Shown piece after piece: positions 27,895 to 36,625 of a DNA stretch of 64,000 nucleotides. The translations under genes were made by a program, and so were the position numbers. The DNA comes from Trujillonella endophytica (GTDB lineage Bacteria > Actinomycetota > Actinomycetes > Mycobacteriales > Geodermatophilaceae), in the NCBI RefSeq assembly GCF_019799905.1, contig NZ_JABGCI010000003.1, positions 62,001-126,000 of the forward strand, read 5' to 3'. The first letter of the stretch is position 1. Every line of letters begins with the position of its first letter. Under the pieces are notes generated by a model, which saw only the letters and a program-made list of their open reading frames with translations, was not told the origin of the DNA and searched no databases.

Positions 27895-28206
27895 TCAACC
27901 CGAGGGTGGCGGCCTGACCCCGGGTCTGCGCACGGTCGCGTCCCCACGGACCAGCGCCTGGCAGGCCAGCCGCAGGTTCTGCTCGGCCGCTCGGGGCAGG
28001 TCCTCCAGCCCCTCCTGCTCCCACTCGTCGGGGCCCTCGAAGCTGTCGACACCCTCGAGCACCCGCATGTAGCAGGTGCGGCACGAGCCCTCGCCCCCGC
28101 AGACGGTGGGCCAGGTGTAGCCGGCGGCCACGGCGGCGTGGAAGACGCTCTCCCCATCCTCGACGTCGACCGCAGCGCCCAGGGGCATCACCGTGACCTT
28201 CGGCAC
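27895..28206 (-). CDS. [2Fe-2S] plant-type ferredoxin
   Basis: 103 residues. Cluster ligands C36, C42, C45 and C82 in WPTVCGGEGSCRTCY and LRLACQALV, the C-x5-C-x2-C...C arrangement of adrenodoxin/plant-like ferredoxins. It starts MPKVTVMPLG at GTG 28206, 5 nt after GAGAGGGG; a longer frame upstream has no ribosome site. It probably delivers electrons to the Rieske oxygenase downstream. A TGCATGCA palindrome lies 63 bp before the start. Confidence 0.88.
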   Translation of the reverse strand: MPKVTVMPLGAAVDVEDGESVFHAAVAAGYTWPTVCGGEGSCRTCYMRVLEGVDSFEGPDEWEQEGLEDLPRAAEQNLRLACQALVRGDATVRRPGVRPPPSG

Positions 28207-28268
28207 CGGACCCCTCTCGTCGGATGGAGGTATGGCATCGAGAGCCACGTCACCTCGTAGTGCCATTG

Positions 28269-28276
28269 TGCATGCA
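28269..28276. promoter_or_regulatory. TGCATGCA site upstream of ferredoxin/Rieske unit
   Basis: Exact palindrome, 63 bp before the ferredoxin GTG; member of the shared site set. Confidence 0.7.
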
Positions 28277-28349
28277 AAGAACGCGGTCGGCAAGGCATCC
28301 GGCTCAGCGCCTATCCCCCTGCCGGCCCCGCCACCGGGAGAGGCGCCGG

Positions 28350-28769
28350 TCAGGCAGGTGTGAAGCGAGGGATGGCGATCCCCATGGTCTCCTCCACCGC
28401 GTCGAAGACCACCCGGACCGGCATGCCGATGGTCACGGCGTCCGGTGGGCAGCCCACGATGTTCGTCATGATCCGGGGCCCCTCGTCAAGCTCCACGTAC
28501 GCAAGGACGAAGGGCGCGCGCTTGGCGTAGAGCCGCTCGCCCCGGTGCACCGTGGAATGGCTGTACACCGACCCCCGGCCGGACACCTCCACCCACCGGG
28601 TGGGCGAGAGGTCTAGGGGGCAGTACGGCCGGGGGATCCAGACGTAGGTCCCGCACTCGTCGCACCGAGGGAGCACGAGCCTGCCCTCGCCCGCCCCGCG
28701 CCAGTACGGCTCGGTGTCGACGTCAAAGCCGACCTCTGGAGTGGGCAGGGGCGTGTCGTCGAGTGTCAT
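28350..28769 (-). CDS. Zn-ribbon/OB-fold (DUF35) acyl-CoA-binding partner
   Basis: 139 residues. The rubredoxin-like Zn ribbon RCDECGTYVWIPRPYCP supplies C36, C39 and C50, but the usual fourth Cys position reads Asp (CPLD). The OB-fold part has VEVSGRGSVYSHSTVHRG and RIMTNIVGCPPDAVTIGMPV. DUF35 proteins pair with thiolase-fold enzymes (e.g. ChsH2 with Ltp2) to bind the CoA substrate. The ATG overlaps the thiolase-fold gene stop as ATGA, as expected for an obligate partner. Confidence 0.88.
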   Translation of the reverse strand: MTLDDTPLPTPEVGFDVDTEPYWRGAGEGRLVLPRCDECGTYVWIPRPYCPLDLSPTRWVEVSGRGSVYSHSTVHRGERLYAKRAPFVLAYVELDEGPRIMTNIVGCPPDAVTIGMPVRVVFDAVEETMGIAIPRFTPA

Positions 28770-29923
28770 GCGTCCTCCTGTCCGAGGATGAGCGTCGCGC
28801 TCCCCATCCGCGTCCCGACCCATCCGCCGGTGCCGTGGACCAGCGCGATGTCGACGCCGGGGACCTGCACGGCCGGGTGCGCCTCACCGCGGAGCTGCCG
28901 GACCGCCTCGATCAGCCGGGTCATCCCCCCGCGGTTTCCGGGGTGGTTGTTGCACAGGGAGCCGCCGTCGGTGTTGTAGGGCAGCCGGCCGTGCGGGGCC
29001 TGGAGCGCGCCCTCGAGGACGAACCGTCCGCCCTGCCCCTTCTCGCAGAAGCCCAGGTCCTCCAGGCTCATCACCACGGTGATGGTGAACGAGTCGTAGA
29101 TGGAGGCGTAGTCCACGTCGGCCGGCGTCACCCCGGCCTCCTCGAAAGCGCGAGGGCCAGACCAAACCGCGCCGGTGTAGGTGAGGTCGATGGGCGACCG
29201 GCCGGTGTGCTTGACCGCCTCACCGGCACCGAGCAGCTTCGCGCCGCGCCGGCCCAGGCGGAGCGCGACCTCCGGGCTCACCACCACGGCGGCCCCTCCC
29301 CCGTCGGTGATGACACAGCAGTCCAGCAGGTGCAGCGGGTCGGCGATCAGCCGGGAGCCGACCACCTCCTCGACGGTGACGACCTTGCGGAGCAGCGCGT
29401 CCGGGTTGTGCTGGGCGTGGGTGGACGCTGCGACCTTCACCTCGGCGAGCTGCTCCGACGTCGTCCCGAACTCGAACATGTGCCGCTGCGCCGCGAGTGC
29501 GTAGGACGCGGGGTTGCTGTGCCCGTACGTCTCCTCGAACGGGTACGCCGGGTTGTCCTGCGCCGGTGGTCGCCGGCGTCCGCTGCGGGGGCGACCGCCC
29601 ATCGTGATCAGGGCCACCGAACACTTGCCCGCGGCGATCGCCTGGGCAGCGTGCGACACGAGGGCGACGTACGCCGACCCGCCGTAGTCGGTCGAGTCGC
29701 AGTGGCGGGCGGCGATCCCGAGGTAGTCGGCCATCGCGATCGGGCCACCCGGCGCGTCACCCGCGCAGAAGTAGCCGTCGACGTCGCCCGTGGTGAGACC
29801 GGCGTCGGCCAGCGCCCCCCTGGCCACCTCGGCGTGGATCTGGGCGACCGACCGGTCGGGCAACTCCCGCCCGGGATGCTCGTAGACGCCCACGACGTAG
29901 GCCGCACCACGGAGGCTCGTCAT
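28766..29923 (-). CDS. thiolase-fold protein (Ltp2/SCP2-like, probable retro-aldolase or lyase)
   Basis: 385 residues of thiolase fold: RGAAYVVGVYEHPGRELPDR at the start, DVDYASIYDSFTITVVMSLE and SLCNNHPGNRGGMTRLIEAV late, and LVHGTGGWVGTRMGSATLIL at the end. At the usual nucleophile segment I read STDYGGSAYVALVSHAAQAI, with no Cys where thiolases have one. Ltp2-type aldolases that pair with DUF35 proteins also lack it and cleave beta-hydroxyacyl-CoAs. I therefore favour carbon-carbon cleavage by retro-aldol chemistry over classical thiolysis. It directly precedes the DUF35 gene. Confidence 0.85.
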   Translation of the reverse strand: MTSLRGAAYVVGVYEHPGRELPDRSVAQIHAEVARGALADAGLTTGDVDGYFCAGDAPGGPIAMADYLGIAARHCDSTDYGGSAYVALVSHAAQAIAAGKCSVALITMGGRPRSGRRRPPAQDNPAYPFEETYGHSNPASYALAAQRHMFEFGTTSEQLAEVKVAASTHAQHNPDALLRKVVTVEEVVGSRLIADPLHLLDCCVITDGGGAAVVVSPEVALRLGRRGAKLLGAGEAVKHTGRSPIDLTYTGAVWSGPRAFEEAGVTPADVDYASIYDSFTITVVMSLEDLGFCEKGQGGRFVLEGALQAPHGRLPYNTDGGSLCNNHPGNRGGMTRLIEAVRQLRGEAHPAVQVPGVDIALVHGTGGWVGTRMGSATLILGQEDA

Positions 29924-29939
29924 CGCGTTCCCCTCCCTC

Positions 29940-30701
29940 TCAGGTGCGGGGGCCGCCGGCCACGTAGATGACCTGGCCGTTGATCATCCCCGCGTCCTCG
30001 CTGCACAGCAGGGCCACCGCACCGGCGATGTCCTCCGGCTGGGCCACCCGCTTCATCGGGTTCCGGTCTGCGGCCCGCTGGCGGTAGGTCTCGAACTCGA
30101 CGCCCTGCGCCTTCGCGGTGGCCCGGATCATGTCCGTCTCCACGAAGCCGGGGGCCACGCTGTTGACGTTGATGTTGAACTTGCCGAGCTCGAGCGCGTG
30201 GGTCTTCGTCAGGCCCTGGATGCCCGCCTTGGCCGCGGAGTAGTTGGACTGCGCGGTGTTGCCGAGTGCGGCGACGCTGCTGACGTTGACGATCTTGCCC
30301 CACTTCTGCGCGACCATGTCCGACTGCGCCTCGCGGGTGCAGTTGAAGGTGCCGCGGAGGTGGACGTCGATCACCGTCGTCCAGTCCTCGTCGGTCATCT
30401 TGAACAGGTAGTTGTCCCGCAGGACGCCGGCGTTGTTCACCAGGACGCCGACCGGTCCCAACTGCTGGCGGGTCTGCTCGAAGGCGGCCTTGACCGCCGA
30501 ACTCGACGAGACATCGCACTGCACGGCGATCGCCTTGACGCCGGTCTCCCGGATCGAGGCGGCCACACCCTCGGCGCCGTCGGTGTTCATGTCCGCGACC
30601 GCGACGGCCGCGCCGGCCCGCGCCAGCCTCCTCGCCGTCGCCGCGCCGATGCCCTGCGCTCCACCCGTCACGAAAGCCACGCGACCGTTCAGGTCGACCA
30701 T
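29940..30701 (-). CDS. SDR-family oxidoreductase (FabG-like)
   Basis: 253 residues. Nucleotide site VAFVTGGAQGIGAATARRLA, NNAGVLRDNYLFKMTDED, catalytic SSVAALGNTAQSNYSAAKAG (Ser, Tyr, Lys) and PGFVETDMIRAT; the end is GMINGQVIYVAGGPRT. It probably acts on a 3-hydroxyacyl-CoA or a ring alcohol. ATG 30701 was chosen because GAGGAGTGGGC precedes it; GTG 30707 lies inside the ribosome site. It belongs to the run CoA-transferase, MaoC, SDR, thiolase-fold, DUF35. Confidence 0.92.
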   Translation of the reverse strand: MVDLNGRVAFVTGGAQGIGAATARRLARAGAAVAVADMNTDGAEGVAASIRETGVKAIAVQCDVSSSSAVKAAFEQTRQQLGPVGVLVNNAGVLRDNYLFKMTDEDWTTVIDVHLRGTFNCTREAQSDMVAQKWGKIVNVSSVAALGNTAQSNYSAAKAGIQGLTKTHALELGKFNINVNSVAPGFVETDMIRATAKAQGVEFETYRQRAADRNPMKRVAQPEDIAGAVALLCSEDAGMINGQVIYVAGGPRT

Positions 30702-30732
30702 GCCCACTCCTCTGTCGATGGTCCGAAGTCCT

Positions 30733-31605
30733 TCACGAGCCGTCGGCGAGGTCGCCGATCAGCGTTCCCCGGTCGAGCACGGACGCGCCGTCCTGGTTCA
30801 CCACCCGGAAGCTCGCTCCCGTGCTGGTCCGCCAGATCTGGACGTCGAGCGTGTCGCCCGGGAAGACGGGTTTGGTGAACCGCGCGCTGATGGTCCCGAA
30901 CCGGCTCGGATCGCCGCCCAGCAGGTCGGTCAGGAGGACCCGGGTCGCGATGCCGTAGGTCGCCAGGCCGTGCAGGATCGGGCGCGGGAAGCCGGCCGCG
31001 ACCGCGGCCGCCGGATCCGAGTGCAGGGGGTTGCGGTCGCCGTTGAGTCGGTAGAGGAGCGCCTGGTCCGCCCGCGTCGCCACGGGGATGGACCGGTCGG
31101 GCTCCCCGCTGGGTTCCGTCCAGGGCGTGCTGACGATGTCGCCGTGCACTCCCCCGAAGCCGCCCTCTCCCCGGATGAAGTACCCCAGCCTGGTCGACAC
31201 GACCGGTTCACCCGACGCCGTATCGACGGCATCGGTCTCCATGTGCACGAGAGCGCCCGAGCCCTTGTCCGCGATGGACGCGATGCGCGCGGACACCCGC
31301 ACGGACCCCTCGGGCGGCAGCGGGCGGTGCACGGTGAGCGACTGCTCCGCGTGCACCAGGGCCCCGCGGGGGTAGTCGCCGAAGGAGAGCACCTTGCCCA
31401 GCCCCGTCTGGACGATGGGGATCAGCAGACTGGGGATCACCTGCTGGTCGACCCCCGCCGAGTTCTCCGTGGTGAACTGCAGCTCCCCCGTGGGATCCGC
31501 CTGACCCGCACCCACGCTGAGCGCGTACAGCAGCGCGTCGGAGGACGCCCAGGACCGGACGAAGGGCTCGGCCCGCGTCCCCACCGCACCGACGTCGATC
31601 GCCAT
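30733..31605 (-). CDS. MaoC-type (R)-specific enoyl-CoA hydratase, double hot-dog
   Basis: 290 residues. The hydratase-2 motif LYRLNGDRNPLHSDPAAA sits in the C-terminal hot-dog (catalytic Asp/His), followed by PRPILHGLATYGIATRVL. The N-terminal hot-dog lacks the motif, the usual layout of fused MaoC hydratases such as those acting on steroid side chains. It hydrates a 2-enoyl-CoA to an (R)-3-hydroxyacyl-CoA. The start MAIDVGAVGTRA was taken at 31605, 13 nt after the CoA-transferase stop. Confidence 0.93.
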   Translation of the reverse strand: MAIDVGAVGTRAEPFVRSWASSDALLYALSVGAGQADPTGELQFTTENSAGVDQQVIPSLLIPIVQTGLGKVLSFGDYPRGALVHAEQSLTVHRPLPPEGSVRVSARIASIADKGSGALVHMETDAVDTASGEPVVSTRLGYFIRGEGGFGGVHGDIVSTPWTEPSGEPDRSIPVATRADQALLYRLNGDRNPLHSDPAAAVAAGFPRPILHGLATYGIATRVLLTDLLGGDPSRFGTISARFTKPVFPGDTLDVQIWRTSTGASFRVVNQDGASVLDRGTLIGDLADGS

Positions 31606-31618
31606 GGCGCAGAGCCGC

Positions 31619-33973
31619 CTAGTAGAGGACGAGGTCGCGCTGCAGACGCTGCACCTCGTCCGCCGGCATGCCGAGGAGCTCACCGAGGACGGGTTCGGTG
31701 GAGCTGCCCAGGATCGGCGCCGGAGCCGCCACCGTCGGGCGCTCGCCGGCGAACCGCCAGGGGACGACGAACACCTCGGTCGTTCCCAGGTAGGGGTGCT
31801 CGACGGGCACGGTCAGAGCCCGATCGCTCTTCCAGTCCGAGTTGATCAGGTCGTGGTAGGACGCCACCGGGGCAGCGGCGATGCCGCGGGACAGCAGCTC
31901 GGTGACGAGCTCGTCGCGATCCTGGGTCGCCACCCACTCGACGAGGGCGCGTTCCACCGCCTCCACGTCGATCAGCCGGCGCTCGGCCGTGGACCACTCG
32001 GGATGGCTCGCCAGCTCGCTGCCGGCCGCGAGCTCCACGAGCGCGGCCCACTCCGAGTCCCGTCGGATCGCCAGCGCGACCCAGACGTCCTCACCGCGGC
32101 AGCGGAAGTGCCCGTTCGGCACGAACCGCACGTGCCGGTTGGCCGGCGGCGGGGTCGTGTCGCCGAGCTGCCCGTCGATCATCGGCCCGGCCAGCACGTT
32201 CATGAGCGCCTCGGTCTGCGACAAGTCGATCCACGTGCCGCGACCGGTCTCGCGCCGGCGGAGCAGCGCGGCGAAGAGGACGCTCAGCGCATGGCCGGAG
32301 GCGTTGGGGTCACCCAGTGCCGGGGCCAGGCTGCCGACGATGTTGCCGGCGTCGTAGCCGATGAGCGACTCCATGCCGGACATCGCCGCCATGACGCCCG
32401 CGTAGCCCTTCATGCTGCTCAGCGGCCCGGTCTGGCCCGCCATCGACATGCTGAGCAGCACCACGCCGGGGTTGCGCTCGGCCAGCGCCTCGAAGGTCAG
32501 TCCCAGCCGCTGCATCGCACCGGGGCGCATGTTCTCCACGACGACGTCGCAGTGCGGCACCAGGTCCAGGAGGATCTCGCGGGCCTGCGCCTGCTTCAGG
32601 TTCATGGTGATGCTGCGCTTGCCGTGGTTCATCTGGTTGAAGTACGGCGTCGCCTCGTGCTCGGGTCCCTCGACCTCCACCCCGCCGCGTCGGGCCCGGC
32701 CGCGCATCCGGCTGGAGTCCAGGTTGTCGGTGTGCTCGATCTTGAGCACCTCGGCCCCGAGGTCGGCCAGCACCGAGGTGACCAGCGGACCGGACCACAC
32801 CCACGACAGGTCCAGCACGCGGAGGCCCTCGAAGAGGCGACCGGACGACACCGACGTGCTCGGGCTCAGCGGCCAGGCGCGACCACCCCGGGGCTCGGCA
32901 GCGGTGCTCTCGTAGAGCAGCCACGGGTTGGTCGGCACCCGGATGTCGCTGCCGGGGAGGGTGGTGAGGTAGCCGCGATGGGCCAGCTGCGGCTCCTCGA
33001 TCGCCTCGCGCATCGACCGGACCGGTGCGATGGGCAGCCCCAGGCGCGTGCCGAACTCGAGCAGCTCCTGCTGGGTGTGCTCGAGGATCCACGGGGAGAG
33101 GTGCGCGTCCGCCTCGTCGGCGTGCAGGCGCGCGATGACCTTGGCGTCACGGAACTTCGGGTCCTCGGCCCACGCCGGCGACCCCATGCCCGCGAGGAAG
33201 ATGTCCCACTCCTTCTGCGAGCGGCACATCAGGACGACGTGGCCGTCCTTGCACGGGAAGATGCTCGCCGGGTACACCCCGCCCGACCCCGGCGGACGCG
33301 CCCCCTCGCGGGCCCAGTCCCGTTCGTACGGGATGTAGTTGGCGGTGATCATGCCGGTGAAGTAGGCGACGACGTCCCGGCTCGCCACGTCGACGTGCCG
33401 CAGCTCGGTCCGGTCCGGACGGGCCACCAGGGCGGCCAGTCCGGCGGCGCAGGCGTGGATGCCGCCCTGGTAGGCGCCCAGGTCGTAGGGAAGGGTCAGC
33501 GGCGGCGCGCCGGCGTCACCCATGGCCCAGCTCATACCCGACCACGCGGAGATGGTCAGCGCCGTGCCGGGGATCGCCTTGCCGTCGCGCACGCCGTGTC
33601 GGATCACCACCACGACGGGGTGGTGCGGCAGTGTGCGCGCCTTCCTGACCAGGTCGACGGCGTACGCGTAGAAGTCCTGATCGCCCGGGTCGACCTCGGC
33701 GATGAGCATCGACGCCGCGTCCAGGGCCGCGAGGACGTCGTCCCCGCCGCGCTGGAGCTCGGTCTTGCCCTGATGCAGCCACCCCTCGAGCAGCTCGGTC
33801 CCGGCATCGGAGCTGGCCGTCTCGAGGCCGTGCGAAGCACGGGTCACCGTCGCCCCCATGCTACCGAGCAGACGCCCCGCATAGGCGCCGGCGACGCTGG
33901 ACGACAGTTCGACGACGCGCAGGCCCGAGAGCAGCTGCGACTCCTCCAGCGGTGCAAGTGTTCCAGTGGGCAC
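31619..33973 (-). CDS. CaiB/BaiF-type CoA-transferase, tandem two-domain
   Basis: 784 residues, twice the family unit length. The first copy (about 15-400) runs from LLSGLRVVELSSSVAGAYAG RLLGSMGA; the second (about 410-784) from LFEGLRVLDLSWVWSGPLVT and YFNQMNHGKRSITMNLKQAQ. The catalytic Asp can be placed in both (ELRHVDVASRDVVAY and GTWIDLSQTEALMN), so both may be active. It moves CoA between carboxylic acids without ATP. First gene of the MaoC-SDR-thiolase-fold-DUF35 run, ends in TAG, with a TGCATGCC motif 52 bp upstream of the start. Confidence 0.92.
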   Translation of the reverse strand: MPTGTLAPLEESQLLSGLRVVELSSSVAGAYAGRLLGSMGATVTRASHGLETASSDAGTELLEGWLHQGKTELQRGGDDVLAALDAASMLIAEVDPGDQDFYAYAVDLVRKARTLPHHPVVVVIRHGVRDGKAIPGTALTISAWSGMSWAMGDAGAPPLTLPYDLGAYQGGIHACAAGLAALVARPDRTELRHVDVASRDVVAYFTGMITANYIPYERDWAREGARPPGSGGVYPASIFPCKDGHVVLMCRSQKEWDIFLAGMGSPAWAEDPKFRDAKVIARLHADEADAHLSPWILEHTQQELLEFGTRLGLPIAPVRSMREAIEEPQLAHRGYLTTLPGSDIRVPTNPWLLYESTAAEPRGGRAWPLSPSTSVSSGRLFEGLRVLDLSWVWSGPLVTSVLADLGAEVLKIEHTDNLDSSRMRGRARRGGVEVEGPEHEATPYFNQMNHGKRSITMNLKQAQAREILLDLVPHCDVVVENMRPGAMQRLGLTFEALAERNPGVVLLSMSMAGQTGPLSSMKGYAGVMAAMSGMESLIGYDAGNIVGSLAPALGDPNASGHALSVLFAALLRRRETGRGTWIDLSQTEALMNVLAGPMIDGQLGDTTPPPANRHVRFVPNGHFRCRGEDVWVALAIRRDSEWAALVELAAGSELASHPEWSTAERRLIDVEAVERALVEWVATQDRDELVTELLSRGIAAAPVASYHDLINSDWKSDRALTVPVEHPYLGTTEVFVVPWRFAGERPTVAAPAPILGSSTEPVLGELLGMPADEVQRLQRDLVLY

Positions 33974-34024
33974 GCTCGAGTCCCTCGCTTTCAGCCAACA
34001 GATCGTCCTCGGAGCATTTCATAT

Positions 34025-34032
34025 TGCATGCC
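34025..34032. promoter_or_regulatory. TGCATGCC site upstream of CoA-transferase operon
   Basis: Seven of eight positions match TGCATGCA; 52 bp before the minus-strand start, in the divergent promoter region 33974-34161. Confidence 0.6.
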
Positions 34033-34112
34033 ACAACGGGGAACGAGTTCGCCGCTGACCGGAGACTCAGGTCGTCCGACGGAACGTCCGCTCGCCTTGC
34101 CTGCCGCCGAAG

Positions 34113-34120
34113 TGTATGCA
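34113..34120. promoter_or_regulatory. TGTATGCA site upstream of ACAD operon
   Basis: One mismatch from TGCATGCA, 42 bp before GTG 34162 on the plus strand. With the 34025 site, each side of this divergent region has one motif. Confidence 0.6.
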
Positions 34121-34161
34121 AACCTGCCTAATATCTTCCACTTCAAGACCTGTGGGGCCCT

Positions 34162-35403
34162 GTGGACATCAAGCTGTCGGACGCGGCGGAGCAGTACCGG
34201 GCGCGCGTGCGGTCACTCCTCGCCCAGGAGCTGCCGGCCGACTGGCGGGGCATCGCGGCTCTCAGCCCGGAGGAACGCGAACAGTTCGACCGGACCTGGC
34301 GGGAGTTCCTCGTCGAGCAGTCGTTACTGGCGCCTGGCTGGCCCAGCGAGTACGGGGGCGGCGGACTCGACATCACCAGCCACTCCGTCGTCGCCGAGGA
34401 GTTCGCCCGCGCGGGCGTTCCCCAGCACGTCCTGCTCACCGACCCCGTCGGCATGACGCTGTTGGGCCCGACCGTCCTGCACTGGGGCACGGAGGCGCAG
34501 AAGCAGTACTTCATCCCGCGCACGCTCAGCGCGGAGATCCGCTGGGCCCAGGGCTACTCCGAGCCCGAGGCGGGGTCGGATCTGTTCGGCGTGCGCACGC
34601 GGGCCGTCCTGGACGGCGACGAGTGGGTCGTCAACGGCTCGAAGATCTGGCAGACGGCCGGCGCGCACGCGAACTGGATCTTCGCACTGGTCAGGACCGA
34701 CCCCGAGGCGCCGAAGGCGAAGGGCCTGTCGTTCCTGTTGATCCCCTACGACCAACCGGGCGTGGAGGTCCGCGCCATCAAGACGATGGACGGCGGCGCC
34801 GAGCTCGCCGAGGTGTTCTTCGACAACGCCCGCACGTCGGCGGACAACCTCGTCGGGGGGGCCGGGAACGGCGCCAAGGTCGCGCTCACCCTGCTCGGCT
34901 TCGAGCGCGGGTCCGGCGGGATCGCCCTGGCCCTCGCGACGAAGCTGGAGCTGCTCAGGCTCCGCGATGCCATGCGCAGCTTCGGGGTCGACGACGTGAC
35001 GCTACGGCGTCGGCTCGCGGACTGCTGGACGTCGGTGCACGTGATGCACTGCCTGGCCCTGCGCAACCTCACGGTGGCTGCGTCGGGACGGCCTCCGGGC
35101 CCGGAGTCCTCCATCTCGAAGGTGATGATGTCGGAGTACCGCAAGCGGGTCACCGAGCTCGCCGTCGACATCCTGGGCCCCAGAGCCCTCACCCCGACGG
35201 GCATGCCGTCGAAGGTCAACCTCGGTCCGCAGCCCCTCGGGGTCGACGCCGACTCGTCCACGGCCTGGGTCGCGGACTTCCTGCACGCCCGGCCGGGGAC
35301 GGTCTACGGCGGGTCGTCGGAGATCCAGCGCAACACCATCGGCGAGCAGGTTCTCGGTCTCCCCCGGGAGCCGCGGCCCGTTCCGGCGACCAAGGCGGGC
35401 TGA
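34162..35403 (+). CDS. acyl-CoA dehydrogenase
   Basis: 413 residues. LLAPGWPSEYGGGGLDITSH, IRWAQGYSEPEAGSDLFGVR, EWVVNGSKIWQTAGAHANWI and the end GTVYGGSSEIQRNTIGEQVL are canonical. Start at GTG 34162, without a strong ribosome site (TGTGGGGCCCT). It is followed 6 nt later by a second ACAD, an arrangement typical of heteromeric ACADs acting on bulky acyl-CoAs. It is divergent from the CoA-transferase operon. Confidence 0.92.
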   Translation: MDIKLSDAAEQYRARVRSLLAQELPADWRGIAALSPEEREQFDRTWREFLVEQSLLAPGWPSEYGGGGLDITSHSVVAEEFARAGVPQHVLLTDPVGMTLLGPTVLHWGTEAQKQYFIPRTLSAEIRWAQGYSEPEAGSDLFGVRTRAVLDGDEWVVNGSKIWQTAGAHANWIFALVRTDPEAPKAKGLSFLLIPYDQPGVEVRAIKTMDGGAELAEVFFDNARTSADNLVGGAGNGAKVALTLLGFERGSGGIALALATKLELLRLRDAMRSFGVDDVTLRRRLADCWTSVHVMHCLALRNLTVAASGRPPGPESSISKVMMSEYRKRVTELAVDILGPRALTPTGMPSKVNLGPQPLGVDADSSTAWVADFLHARPGTVYGGSSEIQRNTIGEQVLGLPREPRPVPATKAG

Positions 35404-35409
35404 TACGAG

Positions 35410-36570
35410 ATGACCTTCGACTTCACCGAGGACCAGCGCGACTTCGCCGCCATGCTGCGCTCCTTCTTCGATGCGCAGTACGGACCCGACCGCCTCCGCG
35501 AGGTCGTCGACCACGGGAAGACCTACGACCCCACCTTCTGGAGGACGATGGTCGACGACCTCGACCTCGTGGGGCTCACCGTCGCCGAGGCCCACGGCGG
35601 CTCGGGTGGCAGCACGGTCGACCTGTGCATCCTGCTGGAGGAGTACGGCCGGGCACTGGTCACCTCCCCCCTGTTCGCTACCGCCGGCCTCGCCCTCCCC
35701 GCACTCACCGAGGCCGGCGACGAGGACTCCCGGAGCCGCTGGCTGCCGCGCATCGCGAGCGGCGCCACCACGGCGACGTGGGCCGTGCTCGGGTCCACCG
35801 GCGCCCCCGACCTCACCGGAACAGGGGTGCAGGCGACGCAGGGCGCAGCGGGTTGGACCCTGTCCGGGTCCCGCAGCTGGGTGCTCGACGGCGCGACGGC
35901 GGACGTCCTCCTCACCGTCGCGGGCACCCCCGCGGGCCCTGGACTGTTCCTGGTGGAGACGGCAACGGCGGACGGCCTGACCCGGACGGCCACGGACGCT
36001 CTGGACCCGACGCTCGCGCTGGCCGAGGTGGCGTTCACCGACACCCCCGCGCAGCGGATCAGCGGCGACCACGCGCCCGACGGACTGCGTCGGGCGCTGG
36101 CTCTGGGCACCATCGCCCTCGCCGCGCTCCAGCTCGGCTGCCTGTCCGGCGCCCTGGACATGGCGGTGTCCTACGCCGGCACGCGGGTCCAGTTCGGCCG
36201 TCCCATCGGCAGCTTCCAGGCGGTCAAGCACCGGTGCGCCGACGTCTTCATCGACACCGAGACGACCCGATGGGTGGTGTTCCACGCCGCCGCGCTCGCC
36301 TCGGACCCGGAGACCGGTGCCGACGCCCTCGAGGAGGCCGCGCATCTGACGTCGGCCTACGCCGCCTCGTCGTCGTTCCGCGCCGTCGCGAACCTGCTGC
36401 AGGTCCTCGGCGGCATCGGCTACACCTGGGAGCACCCGGGGCACCTGTACTTCAAGCGCGCCACCGCGGCGGCCCGGCTGCTGGGGTCCTCGACCCACCA
36501 CCTGGACGCCGTGTCCGCGGTGATCGACGCGGCCCCCAGCGCCGCCCCCGGATGGGGTGCCTCGGCATGA
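35410..36570 (+). CDS. acyl-CoA dehydrogenase (partner subunit)
   Basis: 386 residues. N-terminal MTFDFTEDQRDFAAMLRSFF, central AGWTLSGSRSWVLDGATADV, C-terminal YAGTRVQFGRPIGSFQAVKH and VLGGIGYTWEHPGHLYFKRA. The middle domain is Ala/Thr-rich and less conserved than in the preceding ACAD, fitting a partner in an alpha2-beta2 complex. Only 6 nt separate the two genes. Confidence 0.92.
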   Translation: MTFDFTEDQRDFAAMLRSFFDAQYGPDRLREVVDHGKTYDPTFWRTMVDDLDLVGLTVAEAHGGSGGSTVDLCILLEEYGRALVTSPLFATAGLALPALTEAGDEDSRSRWLPRIASGATTATWAVLGSTGAPDLTGTGVQATQGAAGWTLSGSRSWVLDGATADVLLTVAGTPAGPGLFLVETATADGLTRTATDALDPTLALAEVAFTDTPAQRISGDHAPDGLRRALALGTIALAALQLGCLSGALDMAVSYAGTRVQFGRPIGSFQAVKHRCADVFIDTETTRWVVFHAAALASDPETGADALEEAAHLTSAYAASSSFRAVANLLQVLGGIGYTWEHPGHLYFKRATAAARLLGSSTHHLDAVSAVIDAAPSAAPGWGASA

Positions 36571-36625
36571 GGCCGACGGCAGGACCACAGCACGACGACA
36601 CCGGCGGACGGGACGAAGAGCGGGG

